Made by a program: the position numbers and the translations under genes. The notes beneath the pieces are model-generated. The model saw only the letters and a program-made list of their open reading frames with translations. It did no database searches and was not told the DNA's origin. A stretch of 64,000 nt of DNA, taken from Roseimicrobium sp. ORNL1 (GTDB lineage: Bacteria > Verrucomicrobiota > Verrucomicrobiia > Verrucomicrobiales > Verrucomicrobiaceae). The stretch spans positions 3,100,001 to 3,164,000 of the forward strand of contig NZ_CP049143.1 of assembly GCF_011044495.1 (NCBI RefSeq), read 5' to 3'. Positions 1-8,380 of the stretch are shown in pieces (positions within the stretch are counted from its first letter, which is position 1; every line of letters starts with the position of its first letter).

Positions 1-1
1 T

Positions 2-562
2 CATGACGGCCTGCTGGATTCCCATGATAGTGTCTTCGCCAATCTCGGCATCTGGCAGGATGCCAACAGCAATGGTGTGAGTGACACAGGTGAGTTCCAC
101 ACCATGGCGGATGCAGGCATTCAAAGTATTTCCCTGTTTACCGATGCCATAGCCCACACCACCGCCAATGGTGAAGTGCAGGTGCATGGCCAGTCGGTGG
201 TGACGCATACAGACGGCACCACCAGCATCGCAGAAGATGCGACCTTCTCGGTCTTCTCCCAGCCGCAAGGTGACGCTCCCCAAGGACTGCTCGCAGCAGA
301 CCACGATACCGTGGAAGCTCTGCTGCCTCCTGTGTCAGCCCAGCCCGCCAGTGCTCCAACTCAGGACGGCGGTGGAGGTGGAGGTGATAGCGGCGGCGGC
401 TCTGGCGCTCATGATTCTTCAAACTCTGCCCAACTGGCAGATTCGGGTTCCAATGGTGGACCCACGCCGGAACAAGAGGCAGCCCCCATGCCGGAACACC
501 AGGCAGTTTCCGTCCCGGAATCCGTGGCGGCACCGGAAGATGCTCCCGCAGCCGTCGCTTAA
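2..562 (+). CDS. C-terminal fragment of a large secreted calcium-binding adhesin-like protein
   Basis: The reading frame is open from the window edge to a TAA at 560-562, so only the last ~186 residues are visible. The first part (H-D-S-V-F-A-N-L-G-I-W-Q-D-A-N-S-N-G-V, then G-E-F) matches the Asp/Asn-rich repeat end seen in giant bacterial adhesins and RTX-like proteins, where 'W-x-D-x-N-x-N-G' loops bind calcium. A Gly/Ser-rich linker and a Pro/Glu/Ala-rich tail follow. A complete type I secretion set begins 56 bp downstream, so this protein is the likely export substrate and probably ends at the cell surface. The family call is moderate because the repeats lie outside the window. Confidence 0.65.
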   Translation, partial: HDGLLDSHDSVFANLGIWQDANSNGVSDTGEFHTMADAGIQSISLFTDAIAHTTANGEVQVHGQSVVTHTDGTTSIAEDATFSVFSQPQGDAPQGLLAADHDTVEALLPPVSAQPASAPTQDGGGGGGDSGGGSGAHDSSNSAQLADSGSNGGPTPEQEAAPMPEHQAVSVPESVAAPEDAPAAVA

Positions 563-618
563 TCGACGGGCGGGAGAGCACTCGCATCATCCATACTCAC
601 ACACGCACTCCTGGTCTT

Positions 619-2856
619 ATGGTCGACCAATACGTTTCGCAGCCTCACGACATATCCGCGCCACCGTGCGCGGATGCTGATGAGCCCACAGATCCGCTTT
701 TGAGCTGCCTCGCGCGCGTCGCGGAGTGGCATGGCGTTGAGTTCAATACGGAGGTGGTGCTTGCAGGCTTGCCTGTGGGACCGTCCGGAAAACTCACCGT
801 GAGAGTCTTTGAGAAAGCTGCGCACGCAGCCGGATTCACGATTCAGGTGACCAAGCGGAAGCTTCGCAAACTCGCACGGCCGATTCTCCCAGCCATCCTC
901 CTGATGAAGGATGAGAGTGTTGGCGTGCTGCTGCCGGGCAGGTCAGGGGACATCGAGTACGAAGCCATGGATGGCTCGGGCTCGGTACTCTCAGGGAATG
1001 CGCGTGCATTGCGCGTGGCCTACTCAGGTTATGCCATCTTGCTGCGCCGCCACGATGACTTCGCCTCGGTGTTGGGCGTGGCGGGGGAACTGGATCATGC
1101 AGCGCAGAGACGCCGCTGGTTCTGGAGCACGCTGTGGAAGTTCCGCGGGGACTACCTGCGACTGCTGCCAGCGTCCTTCCTCGTGAATCTCTTCGCGTTC
1201 GCCCTGCCGTTCTTCACCATGCTGGTGTACAACCGTGTCGTGCCGAACAGTGCGGAGGAGACGTTGTGGGTGCTGGCCACGGGTGTGGCTGCCATCTTTC
1301 TGTTCGAGTATCTCATGCGCCTGATGCGTGGCTTTGTGCTGAAGGAGAGTGGCCGCGAACTGGACAGGGTGCTGGCCAGTGACTTGTTCCTCCAGATCCT
1401 CTCGCTGGAGATGCGCGCGCGTCCTGCATCTTCAGGCTCGCTCGCAGGGCGTGCGAAGTCTTATGAGGTGCTGCGCGACTTCTTCGTCTCCGCCTCGTTG
1501 CTTGCACTGGCGGATGTGCCCTTCGCCATCCTGATGACCGCGGCCACCTTCTTCCTCGGTGGGCAGGTGATTGGCTGGCTCATGATCGCCTCGATTTCCA
1601 TCACCATCTTGTTCCAGATGTTGATTCAGCCGGCATTGCGGCGCTCTGTGGTGGGAGGCTCGGAGTCCGGGTTGGAGCGGCAGACGTTGGTCTCCGAAAC
1701 GGTGAATGGCCTGGAGACGGTGAAGGCCTCGAATGCCGAGGGGGCCCTTCTCGCGAAGTTTGAGCGCGCGGTGACGGAGTCCTCACGCAAGGAGGTGCGC
1801 TCGCACTGGTACTCCCTGCTTGGTGACTCCACCACGAAGGCCATCATCAATCTTACCTCCATCGCGATCGTCGTGGTGTCGGTGTATCAGATTCAGAAAG
1901 GCGAGATGAGCCTCGGCGGCATGATTGCCTGTGTGATGCTCGGTGGCCGCATCATGACACCGCTGGCCATGGCGGCTGGATTGATGACACGGCTCCAGCA
2001 GGCCCTGCATGCCCTCAGTGGATTGAATTCCATGATGGCGATGCCACGGGAAACGGCGGAGGACAGGATGTTCATCCAGAAGCGCTCCTTCAAGCCCACG
2101 TATGATTTCAATCATGTGAGCCTTTCCTACCCGGGGCAGACAATGCCGTCGATTGCGGATCTCTCGCTGCGCATCGAGCAAGGAGAGAGGATCGCGCTGC
2201 TGGGCCGGATGGGGTCAGGGAAGAGCACGCTGCTGCGGCTCATGACGAAGATCTATGAGCCCAGCTCAGGAGAGATCACGTTGGATGGCATAGCCATGGC
2301 TCAGTATCACCCCGCGGTGATCCGTGAGCACGTGGGCTATCTCCCGCAGAATGCCGCCATCTTTTCCGGCACGCTGAAGGATAACATCACCCTGGGTGCG
2401 CGGAACATCACTGATGAACAGGTGATGGACACCGTGCAGATGGTGGGGCTGGCCTCCTTCGTGGTGAGGAATTCGGCAGGCATCCATGCCCAGGTGGGAG
2501 AGCAGGGTTCCCTGCTCTCCGGTGGCCAACGACAGGCACTCACCCTCGCGCGTGTGCTGGTCCGCCGGCCCAAGATGCTGCTGTTGGATGAACCCACCGC
2601 CAGCCTCGATCTGCAGGCCGAGCAACAATTCATGAACTGTCTGGGAAACTACCTCGCGGGAGATCCTGCACGCACCCTGGTGGTGTCCACGCACAAGTCG
2701 AACCTCCTCAAGCTCACCAACCGCGTCATCATCCTGCATGAGGGCAAGGTGCATCATGATGGTCCTTCAGAGAATGCCATTGAGCAGCTCAATGACAAGG
2801 CACGGGCACAGCATCCACTTGCCGCACAACCACAAGTTCGCGCATCCAGAGTATGA
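619..2856 (+). CDS. Type I secretion permease/ATPase (LapB/LssB type)
   Basis: A 745-aa inner-membrane ABC exporter. Residues ~20-140 form an N-terminal peptidase-C39-like domain without an obvious catalytic Cys, so it probably binds the substrate rather than cleaving it. A transmembrane domain (~185-470) follows, with helices near 'LLPASFLVNLFAFALPFF'. The ATPase domain has Walker A 'GRMGSGKST' (~530-538), signature 'LSGGQ' (~633) and Walker B 'LLLDEP' (~653). Length and order fit the family that exports large adhesins. The next gene overlaps by 4 bp (ATGA), so the two are co-translated. The likely substrate is the protein ending at 562. Confidence 0.93.
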   Translation: MVDQYVSQPHDISAPPCADADEPTDPLLSCLARVAEWHGVEFNTEVVLAGLPVGPSGKLTVRVFEKAAHAAGFTIQVTKRKLRKLARPILPAILLMKDESVGVLLPGRSGDIEYEAMDGSGSVLSGNARALRVAYSGYAILLRRHDDFASVLGVAGELDHAAQRRRWFWSTLWKFRGDYLRLLPASFLVNLFAFALPFFTMLVYNRVVPNSAEETLWVLATGVAAIFLFEYLMRLMRGFVLKESGRELDRVLASDLFLQILSLEMRARPASSGSLAGRAKSYEVLRDFFVSASLLALADVPFAILMTAATFFLGGQVIGWLMIASISITILFQMLIQPALRRSVVGGSESGLERQTLVSETVNGLETVKASNAEGALLAKFERAVTESSRKEVRSHWYSLLGDSTTKAIINLTSIAIVVVSVYQIQKGEMSLGGMIACVMLGGRIMTPLAMAAGLMTRLQQALHALSGLNSMMAMPRETAEDRMFIQKRSFKPTYDFNHVSLSYPGQTMPSIADLSLRIEQGERIALLGRMGSGKSTLLRLMTKIYEPSSGEITLDGIAMAQYHPAVIREHVGYLPQNAAIFSGTLKDNITLGARNITDEQVMDTVQMVGLASFVVRNSAGIHAQVGEQGSLLSGGQRQALTLARVLVRRPKMLLLDEPTASLDLQAEQQFMNCLGNYLAGDPARTLVVSTHKSNLLKLTNRVIILHEGKVHHDGPSENAIEQLNDKARAQHPLAAQPQVRASRV

Positions 2857-4202
2857 GCACGGTACTACATTTCAGGGACGGTCAGGACGCGAGCGCTCGC
2901 AAGGGCTGGCGCGCATCTGACATGCGGCGCAACTCCACGCACGGGGACACCAGGAAGCGACGCGAGATTGTGGAGAATGAGGACGCGGATTTCGTGAGCG
3001 GAGCGCGAGTGCTGCTCAGCCGTCGCGGGCGGAAGTTGCGTGCGCTCGGTCCCTGGCTGGCAGTCGGCTGCGTGGGACTTTTCGTGTGGTGGGCCTCGCA
3101 GGCGGAGATCGAGGAGGTAACCCGAGGTCATGGAAAGGTGATTCCCTCTCAAGCGGTGCAAATCATCCAGAGTCTGGAAGGCGGCCTTGTCGAAGAGCTG
3201 AATGTCGAGGAAGGACAGACGGTGGAAATAGGCCAGCCACTGGTGCGGATTCGTGATGTTATCTTCGCCTCGAACTATCAGGAGAACGTGGCGCGTCGCG
3301 AGGTGCTGGAGGCGCGCCTGGTGCGGCTGCAGGCAGAGACGGAGCGGGCGCCTGGTGTCGTCTTCCCTCCCGGCGTGCGTGAGGATCTGGTGGCGACGGA
3401 GAGCAAGCTTTTCGAAAAACGCAAGGCCGACCGGCTCGCCACTCAGGCCAGTCTGGAGAGCCGGCTCAAACTGATGCGTCGCGAAGAAGATCTCTTGCAA
3501 ACAGGTGCTGCGACCCGCGCCGTGTCACCGATTGAGATCATACGCGCCCAGAAGGAGATTGCCGCGGTGGTGGGGGACTTGCAGACTTTAAATTCGAACT
3601 TCGAGCGCCTCGCCATGGAGCAACTGGACAAGGATCGCGTGGAGTATGAGTCGGTGATGCAGGCCATCAAGCGGGACAAGGACCGGCTCGATCGCACGGT
3701 GATTCGTTCTGAGGTGCGCGGCATCGTGAACAAGATTTACATCAACAGCGTCGGTCGTGTGGTGCCGAGTGGTGCGGACATCATGGCCATCGTCCCGCTG
3801 GATGACACGTTGCTCCTGGAGGCCTACATCAAGCCCTCGGACATCGGCTTCCTCAGTCCGGGCGCAAAGGCGCGGGTGAAGTTCACTGCCTATGACTTCT
3901 CCATCTACGGCGGGTTGGACGGAGAGGTGGAGCGCATCGGTGCAGATACGGTGACGGATGAGCCCGGCAGACCCGCACGCACCACGGCGGGACTCGGAGC
4001 CTCACGGCAGGAGGCCAGCTACTATCCCATCAGTGTGCGCACGCACAAGAATACCTTGGGCATGGATAAAAAAGGCAGAGAGCTTTCCATCATTCCCGGC
4101 ATGGTTGCCGAGGTAGACATCATCACTGGCAGAAAGACAATCCTCAACTATCTGCTCACGCCGATTTATCGAGCGAAGGAGCGCGCCCTTCGCGAGCGCT
4201 GA
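2853..4202 (+). CDS. HlyD-family membrane fusion protein of the type I secretion system
   Basis: A 449-aa periplasmic adaptor that links the ABC exporter to the outer-membrane channel. It has a charged cytosolic N-terminus and one membrane helix (~66-84, 'WLAVGCVGLFVWWAS'). A lipoyl-like half follows ('VIQSLEGGLVEELNVEEGQTV' region, ~100-130), then a long coiled coil (~150-285) and a C-terminal beta-barrel region typical of HlyD. It starts inside the stop of the ABC gene (ATGA overlap) and is followed 147 bp later by a TolC-like gene, completing a three-part exporter. Confidence 0.92.
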   Translation: MSTVLHFRDGQDASARKGWRASDMRRNSTHGDTRKRREIVENEDADFVSGARVLLSRRGRKLRALGPWLAVGCVGLFVWWASQAEIEEVTRGHGKVIPSQAVQIIQSLEGGLVEELNVEEGQTVEIGQPLVRIRDVIFASNYQENVARREVLEARLVRLQAETERAPGVVFPPGVREDLVATESKLFEKRKADRLATQASLESRLKLMRREEDLLQTGAATRAVSPIEIIRAQKEIAAVVGDLQTLNSNFERLAMEQLDKDRVEYESVMQAIKRDKDRLDRTVIRSEVRGIVNKIYINSVGRVVPSGADIMAIVPLDDTLLLEAYIKPSDIGFLSPGAKARVKFTAYDFSIYGGLDGEVERIGADTVTDEPGRPARTTAGLGASRQEASYYPISVRTHKNTLGMDKKGRELSIIPGMVAEVDIITGRKTILNYLLTPIYRAKERALRER

Positions 4203-4349
4203 GAGATACAAACCATCACTGCTGAAGACTCGCAGGTCGACACGGCTGCCGCAAGACGGTACGCCGACCGGGATGCCACCCAGCGTCATGGCGGAGCTTT
4301 GTCCTTATGCAGGAGGTGATAAAGACAAAAACAAACATGCACGCACAAC
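4203..4349 (+). other. Intergenic segment with a strong Shine-Dalgarno-like AGGAGGTGAT
   Basis: Positions 4311-4320 read AGGAGGTGAT, nearly a perfect anti-16S match, in a genome where most genes here lack a clear ribosome-binding site. It lies 29 bp before the TolC-like start at 4350, which is too far for ordinary use. A different-frame ATG at 4337 opens a 29-codon frame ending at 4426 inside the TolC-like gene. Whether this is a leader peptide or chance cannot be told. Confidence 0.3.
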
Positions 4350-5774
4350 ATGAAAACGATAATGCCACTGATAGTGGGCACCTGCGTGGCGGTCCTCGGG
4401 ACGGCCAGGGCAGGGGAGGGCGGTGAGAGTGCTCCCAGGGGGAGCATCACTCTAAAGGAAGCCATCACCAAGGCGTTGACTTACGATCCCACAGTTCGAA
4501 AGATCTTCGCGGATGTGATCCAGGCGGATGGCTTTGCGAAGGAAATGCGCGCGGATATGCGCCCCCAGGTATTCCTGGAGGCTTCCGCAGGAGGTGAGCG
4601 ACGGGATCGAAGTTCCGATGGCCTCGCTGCCAGTGACGAGTGGCTCTTCAGCAGGAGCGCCAGTCTCGTGGCACGCCAGCTCATCTGGTCGAAAGGCTAC
4701 TTTTCCAATCGTTACAAAGATGCCCAGCAACGCCGCGAGGCCTCGCTGATGCTGGAGAAGGAACAGCGCGAACTCACGGCCTATGCCGTCACGGGTGTCT
4801 TCCTGGACATCATCCACGCGAGGAGACAGATTGTGTATGCGGAGAATAATGTGTCAGAGCACAGCCGCGTGCTGGGCCTGGCAAAAGAGCGAGCCGAAGC
4901 TGCCGGTACCCAGGCGGACGTGGATCTCTCCGATGCCCGCTACAATCTGGCGCTCAATCTGGTGCGGGAACGCCGGCTGGCCCTGAAGCAGGCCGAAGCG
5001 AAGTACGTGCGACTGGTCGGTGAGCAGGTCCCCAATTCACTGGCCATGCCACGAGTGCCGACGGTGAAGTCCTTTGACTCACTCGATTTCCACCAGAACT
5101 GGCACTACCTGGCCACCCTGCACCAGTCGAGCGCGGCTGCTCTGCAGAAAGAGGCCTTGAAAGGTAAGTACGCACCGCGTTTCTACCTTGAGGGCCGGGG
5201 CACAGTGGGTCAGGACGTCGATGGCATCAAGGGCCGGGACAACTCAGCAAGTGCCATGATCGTCATGAGCTGGGATCTCTTCGATGGTGGTCGCCGGAAA
5301 GCGGAGATTCAGCAGGCATCTGCAGACATTGAGCGGCAGGAGGCCATCACCCAGGAGGTGTTGGATACTCTTCGCCAGGATGCGGCGGCTCACTGGGCGG
5401 ACTATACGTCTGCCGGATACCGTCTTGACCTGCTTAGGAAGTACTCCAAAAGCCTGAAAGGTACCGTGGGCTTGTATCGCGAGCAGTTTGATCTCGGCAC
5501 GCGCCCACTGCTAAGCATGCTGGACATTCAAAACGAAGTCACCTCGGCAAACATCCGCATCGCTGATGAGGAGCGGGACCAGGCGAAGCTGGGCTACAGC
5601 CTCCTGTACTTCACCAGTGGACTCATCACATACGCCGCCGGGGCGGAGCAGATTGCGACTCCTCGCGAGCCGGATGGCAGCACCCCAGTCCCAGGGCGGC
5701 CCATGGGTGACCGCGTTCCCGAACCGGTGGAACTCGCACACGCGCGTTCCCTCGGGCAGCGGCCTTCGAAGTAG
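4350..5774 (+). CDS. TolC-like outer-membrane channel of the type I secretion system
   Basis: A 474-aa outer-membrane efflux protein. It has a signal peptide at ~1-22 (hydrophobic run ending 'GTARAGEG') and two repeated helical halves with Ala/Gln/Glu-rich coiled coils. Typical positions include 'SLVARQLIWSKGYFSNRYKDA' and 'SWDLFDGGRRKAEIQQA', where 'W-x-L-F-D-G-G' is a hallmark of the family. A ~45-residue Pro/Arg-rich tail extends beyond the usual end. It is the third gene after ABC and HlyD, so it is assigned to the same exporter. Confidence 0.92.
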   Translation: MKTIMPLIVGTCVAVLGTARAGEGGESAPRGSITLKEAITKALTYDPTVRKIFADVIQADGFAKEMRADMRPQVFLEASAGGERRDRSSDGLAASDEWLFSRSASLVARQLIWSKGYFSNRYKDAQQRREASLMLEKEQRELTAYAVTGVFLDIIHARRQIVYAENNVSEHSRVLGLAKERAEAAGTQADVDLSDARYNLALNLVRERRLALKQAEAKYVRLVGEQVPNSLAMPRVPTVKSFDSLDFHQNWHYLATLHQSSAAALQKEALKGKYAPRFYLEGRGTVGQDVDGIKGRDNSASAMIVMSWDLFDGGRRKAEIQQASADIERQEAITQEVLDTLRQDAAAHWADYTSAGYRLDLLRKYSKSLKGTVGLYREQFDLGTRPLLSMLDIQNEVTSANIRIADEERDQAKLGYSLLYFTSGLITYAAGAEQIATPREPDGSTPVPGRPMGDRVPEPVELAHARSLGQRPSK

Positions 5775-6087
5775 AAGCAGGGGTGACAAACCAATCATGC
5801 AGTGCGTGCATGACGCGCGGTGGGAGAGGGCAGAGCCATGGCTTGGTCCGCCTGCCGCGCGACACACCACTGCATTCTCTTCTATATTAGGGAGAGCTAT
5901 TCAGCCAGAACGCGTTCAGCGGGGTGTCTGTTCCTCCAAGCCTTTCGTGTAAGACCAAAGGCTCATGGACCCCCTGGAACCACCGTGGCAACATGGAGTA
6001 ACCAGCACAGCCCGTCGAGATCGCGGCACCATGCCGCCGATCTTGGGCTGTGCTTCATTCGCAACTTAACCCCACTTCTATTTTCCT
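5775..6087 (+). other. Intergenic region with hairpin and operator site
   Basis: No convincing gene is seen. A short inverted repeat (TCATGCA at 5795-5801, TGCATGA at 5807-5813) lies 20 bp after the TolC-like stop and may help end that operon, although it has no T-run. The GACC-type operator at 5950-5968 lies ~120 bp before the next gene. Confidence 0.4.
5950..5968 (+). promoter_or_regulatory. Operator site 1 (FixJ-type palindrome, variant half)
   Basis: TAAGACCAAAGGCTCATGG. It keeps every position that is invariant among the ten sites (T1, GACC at 4-7, G11, C13, A16, T17). Its right half is AGGCTCA rather than GGTCCTA, as in site 6. It stands ~120 bp before the DUF1269-like gene at 6088. 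Confidence 0.55.
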
Positions 6088-6579
6088 ATGAGCAATCTCG
6101 TCGTCGTCGGATTCCACAACGCAACAGACGCTTTTGAAATGCGCGCTGCTCTCGCAAAATTGCAGACGCAGTATCTGATTGAAATGGACGACGCGGTGGT
6201 CGTCACCCGTGATGACAAAGGCAAGGTGCAGTTGCATCAGGCCGTGAACCTTACGGCGACCGGGGCCATCGGCGGTGCATTCTGGGGCATGCTCATCGGG
6301 ATGTTGTTCTTCAATCCGCTGCTCGGTGCTGCGGTGGGGGCCGGCTCCGGCGCTCTCTCCGGGAAGCTCTCGGACCTCGGCATCGATGACAAGTTCATGA
6401 AGGAGCTGGGCGAGACGCTGAAGGACAACTCTTCAGCGTTGTTCGTGCTCGTGCGCAAGTCCACGCCGGACAAGGTGCTGGAAGGTTTGAAGGATTTCGC
6501 GGGGAAAGGCCACGTCATTCAAACGTCGCTCACCAAGGATAACGAAGAAGCGCTGAAAAAATTCATGGAAGGGAAGTAA
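6088..6579 (+). CDS. DUF1269-family membrane protein
   Basis: A 163-aa protein with a soluble N-terminus, a Gly/Ala-rich hydrophobic hairpin at ~53-90 ('GAIGGAFWGMLIGMLFF', 'LLGAAVGAGSGALSGKL') and a soluble C-terminal domain ('SSALFVLVRKSTPDKVLE'). This matches DUF1269 proteins, whose function is not established. They are often found among stress-induced genes. The operator at 5950 suggests control by the same regulator as the metabolic genes further on. Confidence 0.8.
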   Translation: MSNLVVVGFHNATDAFEMRAALAKLQTQYLIEMDDAVVVTRDDKGKVQLHQAVNLTATGAIGGAFWGMLIGMLFFNPLLGAAVGAGSGALSGKLSDLGIDDKFMKELGETLKDNSSALFVLVRKSTPDKVLEGLKDFAGKGHVIQTSLTKDNEEALKKFMEGK

Positions 6580-6677
6580 GTCACAGCGCCATGGCGAGGG
6601 AGCCTTTCTCCCAAAGAGCTCCCCATTCCCTTTCTTTCCATTCATCTGCTCTGATTTCATCTCAACCAACACAAGCC

Positions 6678-6905
6678 ATGAAAACGAAATGTCTTCAATG
6701 CGTGCAGCTCGCCTGCGTCCTTCTCGCAGCCTCCACTCTTGCCTCCTGTGTGGCCGGTCACGTGGATCGCGTGGAAGATCGCGTCGATCGCGCGGAGAAC
6801 CGCTATGATCGCCGTCATTGGAGCGGTCCTGGTGACCACTATGAAAACCGTCTCGACCGCCGGGAAGGGGTACGTGACAAGGGCCGCGGCCGTTGGGGTC
6901 TGTAA
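6678..6905 (+). CDS. Small lipoprotein, function unknown
   Basis: A 75-aa protein with a lipoprotein signal (M-K-T-K, hydrophobic core, lipobox L-A-S-C, Cys at ~23). The mature part is very rich in Arg, Asp and His ('VDRVEDRVDRAENRYDRR'). The ATG at 6678 is chosen over earlier in-frame starts because it begins the signal peptide. A strong hairpin follows 18 bp after the stop. It has the same size and Arg/Asp-rich style as the lipoprotein at 51685. No function is proposed. Confidence 0.65.
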   Translation: MKTKCLQCVQLACVLLAASTLASCVAGHVDRVEDRVDRAENRYDRRHWSGPGDHYENRLDRREGVRDKGRGRWGL

Positions 6906-7202
6906 TTTCGGGGGGTGTGATGCGTGGATGAATCGAGGGTTCGATTCATCCGCATCCAGAGCCGGCTCGCACTGGGACATGTAGTGTGTCATGCCCGGGT
7001 GCGGGCCGGTGTTTTTGTGGGGAGGATGGGTGGAGCGGGCTGCATTGGATTCAACACAGAGACGCAGAGGAGCTTCGGAGACTGAGCACTGACGATGCCA
7101 GCCGTGGGGGGAAGTCCAAGGCGCAAAGTGCAGACCATTCATCAAAAACATGGCGGCGTGATGTGAGCACCGCCACGATGATTGTATGGAAATTGCGCGC
7201 GC
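6906..7202. other. Intergenic region without recognised gene
   Basis: It lies between a plus-strand lipoprotein gene and the convergent end of the L,D-transpeptidase gene. Apart from the hairpin at 6924-6953 I see no gene, repeat or operator. Confidence 0.5.
6924..6953. terminator. Strong 13-bp hairpin, possible bidirectional terminator
   Basis: The arms GTGGATGAATCGA (6924-6936) and TCGATTCATCCGC (6941-6953) pair over 13 positions (one G-T pair) with a GGGT loop. It sits just after the lipoprotein stop, between converging genes. There is no T-tract, so intrinsic termination is uncertain; it could instead protect mRNA 3' ends. Confidence 0.45.
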
Positions 7203-8216
7203 TTAGTTCTCCAGAATCCTGGAGCTGCGTACGATGTCACGCACGGCGGGCTGGTCGGTCACGATGACGGTGGTGCCGGGGCTGATGACATCATAGACCT
7301 TGGTGGCGAAGTCGGGATTCACGCGCAGGCGTTTGCCGAGGTCGTCCACATCCAGCTTGGCGCCACTGCTGGTCACGCGCATCCACTTGCGGGCGGCGCG
7401 GCCGGGTGCCCACCAGCTTGGTTTGTTGGTGGTACCTTCCAGCATGGTGAAGACATGGTTGCCAAGTTCCTTGCGTGAGCCCAGGAAACCACCGCTTTTG
7501 ATTTCGATGGAAGCGCGCCCGATGGGATTGCCATTGCGATAGACGTACAGCGCCTTGTCCGCGCCGCTCACCACCATGGTGATGGGGCCACTGGTGCTGC
7601 GCTCGGGCTTCCACTCATAGTCATTTTTTCCCAGCGGACGCACCATCGCCGGATTGAAATCCGTAGGCGCGAGCATCAGACCGGGATTCGAGGCGAGGTA
7701 CGGTGTGGGTGTCTTGCCATCGCCGACCACCACGGTGCCTCCCTTGGCAGTGATCTGGAAGAGCTGCTGGGAGAAGTCATAGGGCAGACGGATGCAGCCG
7801 TGGCTGGCAGGGTAGCCGGGCAGGTTTCCGGAGTGCATGGCGATACCGCTCCAGGTGAGACGCTGCATGTTGGGCATGGGCGCGTTGTCGTAAGTCTTTG
7901 AGTAGTGTGTTTTGTTTTTCTCCAAGATGGTGAAGACCCCGCCGGGGGTGGAGTGACCTTGCGACCCAGTGCTCACCGTGGAGCGACCGATGAGAATGCC
8001 GTTGCGATACACGTGCATCATCTGCTGGGGCACGCTCACCAGCACCATGACAGGGCCACTCGGAGAGACCTGGGGATTCAACCAATACTCACCCGGTTTC
8101 AATGCACCTGTGGGCCTGCCCGTGGGGGAACCCTTGGTGTGGAAGGAAGGCATCTCCATCGCCGGGGAAGAACCCAGGAGCGCTACGAGCATGGTGGTGG
8201 CAATCAAGAACCGCAT
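7203..8216 (-). CDS. L,D-transpeptidase (YkuD) with a second degenerate YkuD-like domain
   Basis: A 337-aa secreted protein with a signal peptide (1-~19). The first YkuD domain (~50-165) carries the catalytic pattern H128-S-G ... S138-H-G-C141-I-R, so it can form or edit 3-3 cross-links in peptidoglycan or attach proteins to it. The second half (~205-330) repeats the fold opening ('ALYVYRNGNPIGRASIEIKS' parallels 'MMHVYRNGILIGRSTVSTGS') but lacks the SHGC motif, so it is probably non-catalytic. Operator site 2 lies ~100 bp upstream. Confidence 0.88.
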   Translation of the reverse strand: MRFLIATTMLVALLGSSPAMEMPSFHTKGSPTGRPTGALKPGEYWLNPQVSPSGPVMVLVSVPQQMMHVYRNGILIGRSTVSTGSQGHSTPGGVFTILEKNKTHYSKTYDNAPMPNMQRLTWSGIAMHSGNLPGYPASHGCIRLPYDFSQQLFQITAKGGTVVVGDGKTPTPYLASNPGLMLAPTDFNPAMVRPLGKNDYEWKPERSTSGPITMVVSGADKALYVYRNGNPIGRASIEIKSGGFLGSRKELGNHVFTMLEGTTNKPSWWAPGRAARKWMRVTSSGAKLDVDDLGKRLRVNPDFATKVYDVISPGTTVIVTDQPAVRDIVRSSRILEN

Positions 8217-8318
8217 GGTGTGGGAATGGGGGTTGAACGGGAGGGGAGAAATAGCTTATGGCTTCCTTGGCGGGCGCTGCCGGAGCCGCGGCGACTTTGG
8301 CACGAAGACTGCAATGGT

Positions 8319-8337
8319 CCATCGGACATTGGTCGTA
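8319..8337 (-). promoter_or_regulatory. Operator site 2
   Basis: Read on the minus strand: TACGACCAATGTCCGATGG. It lies 103 bp before the L,D-transpeptidase start and beyond the stop of the next gene. It keeps all invariant positions and the TGG extension facing the gene. Confidence 0.55.
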
Positions 8338-8380
8338 CCGCGGGGTCTGCTTGAAATTGCGGTCAGGAACCCTCGCAGGA

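Noticed and set aside
604-622. GGTCTTATGG before the ABC gene as a further operator
   Set aside because: Only the right half fits, the left half has no GACC, and it overlaps the start codon at 619.
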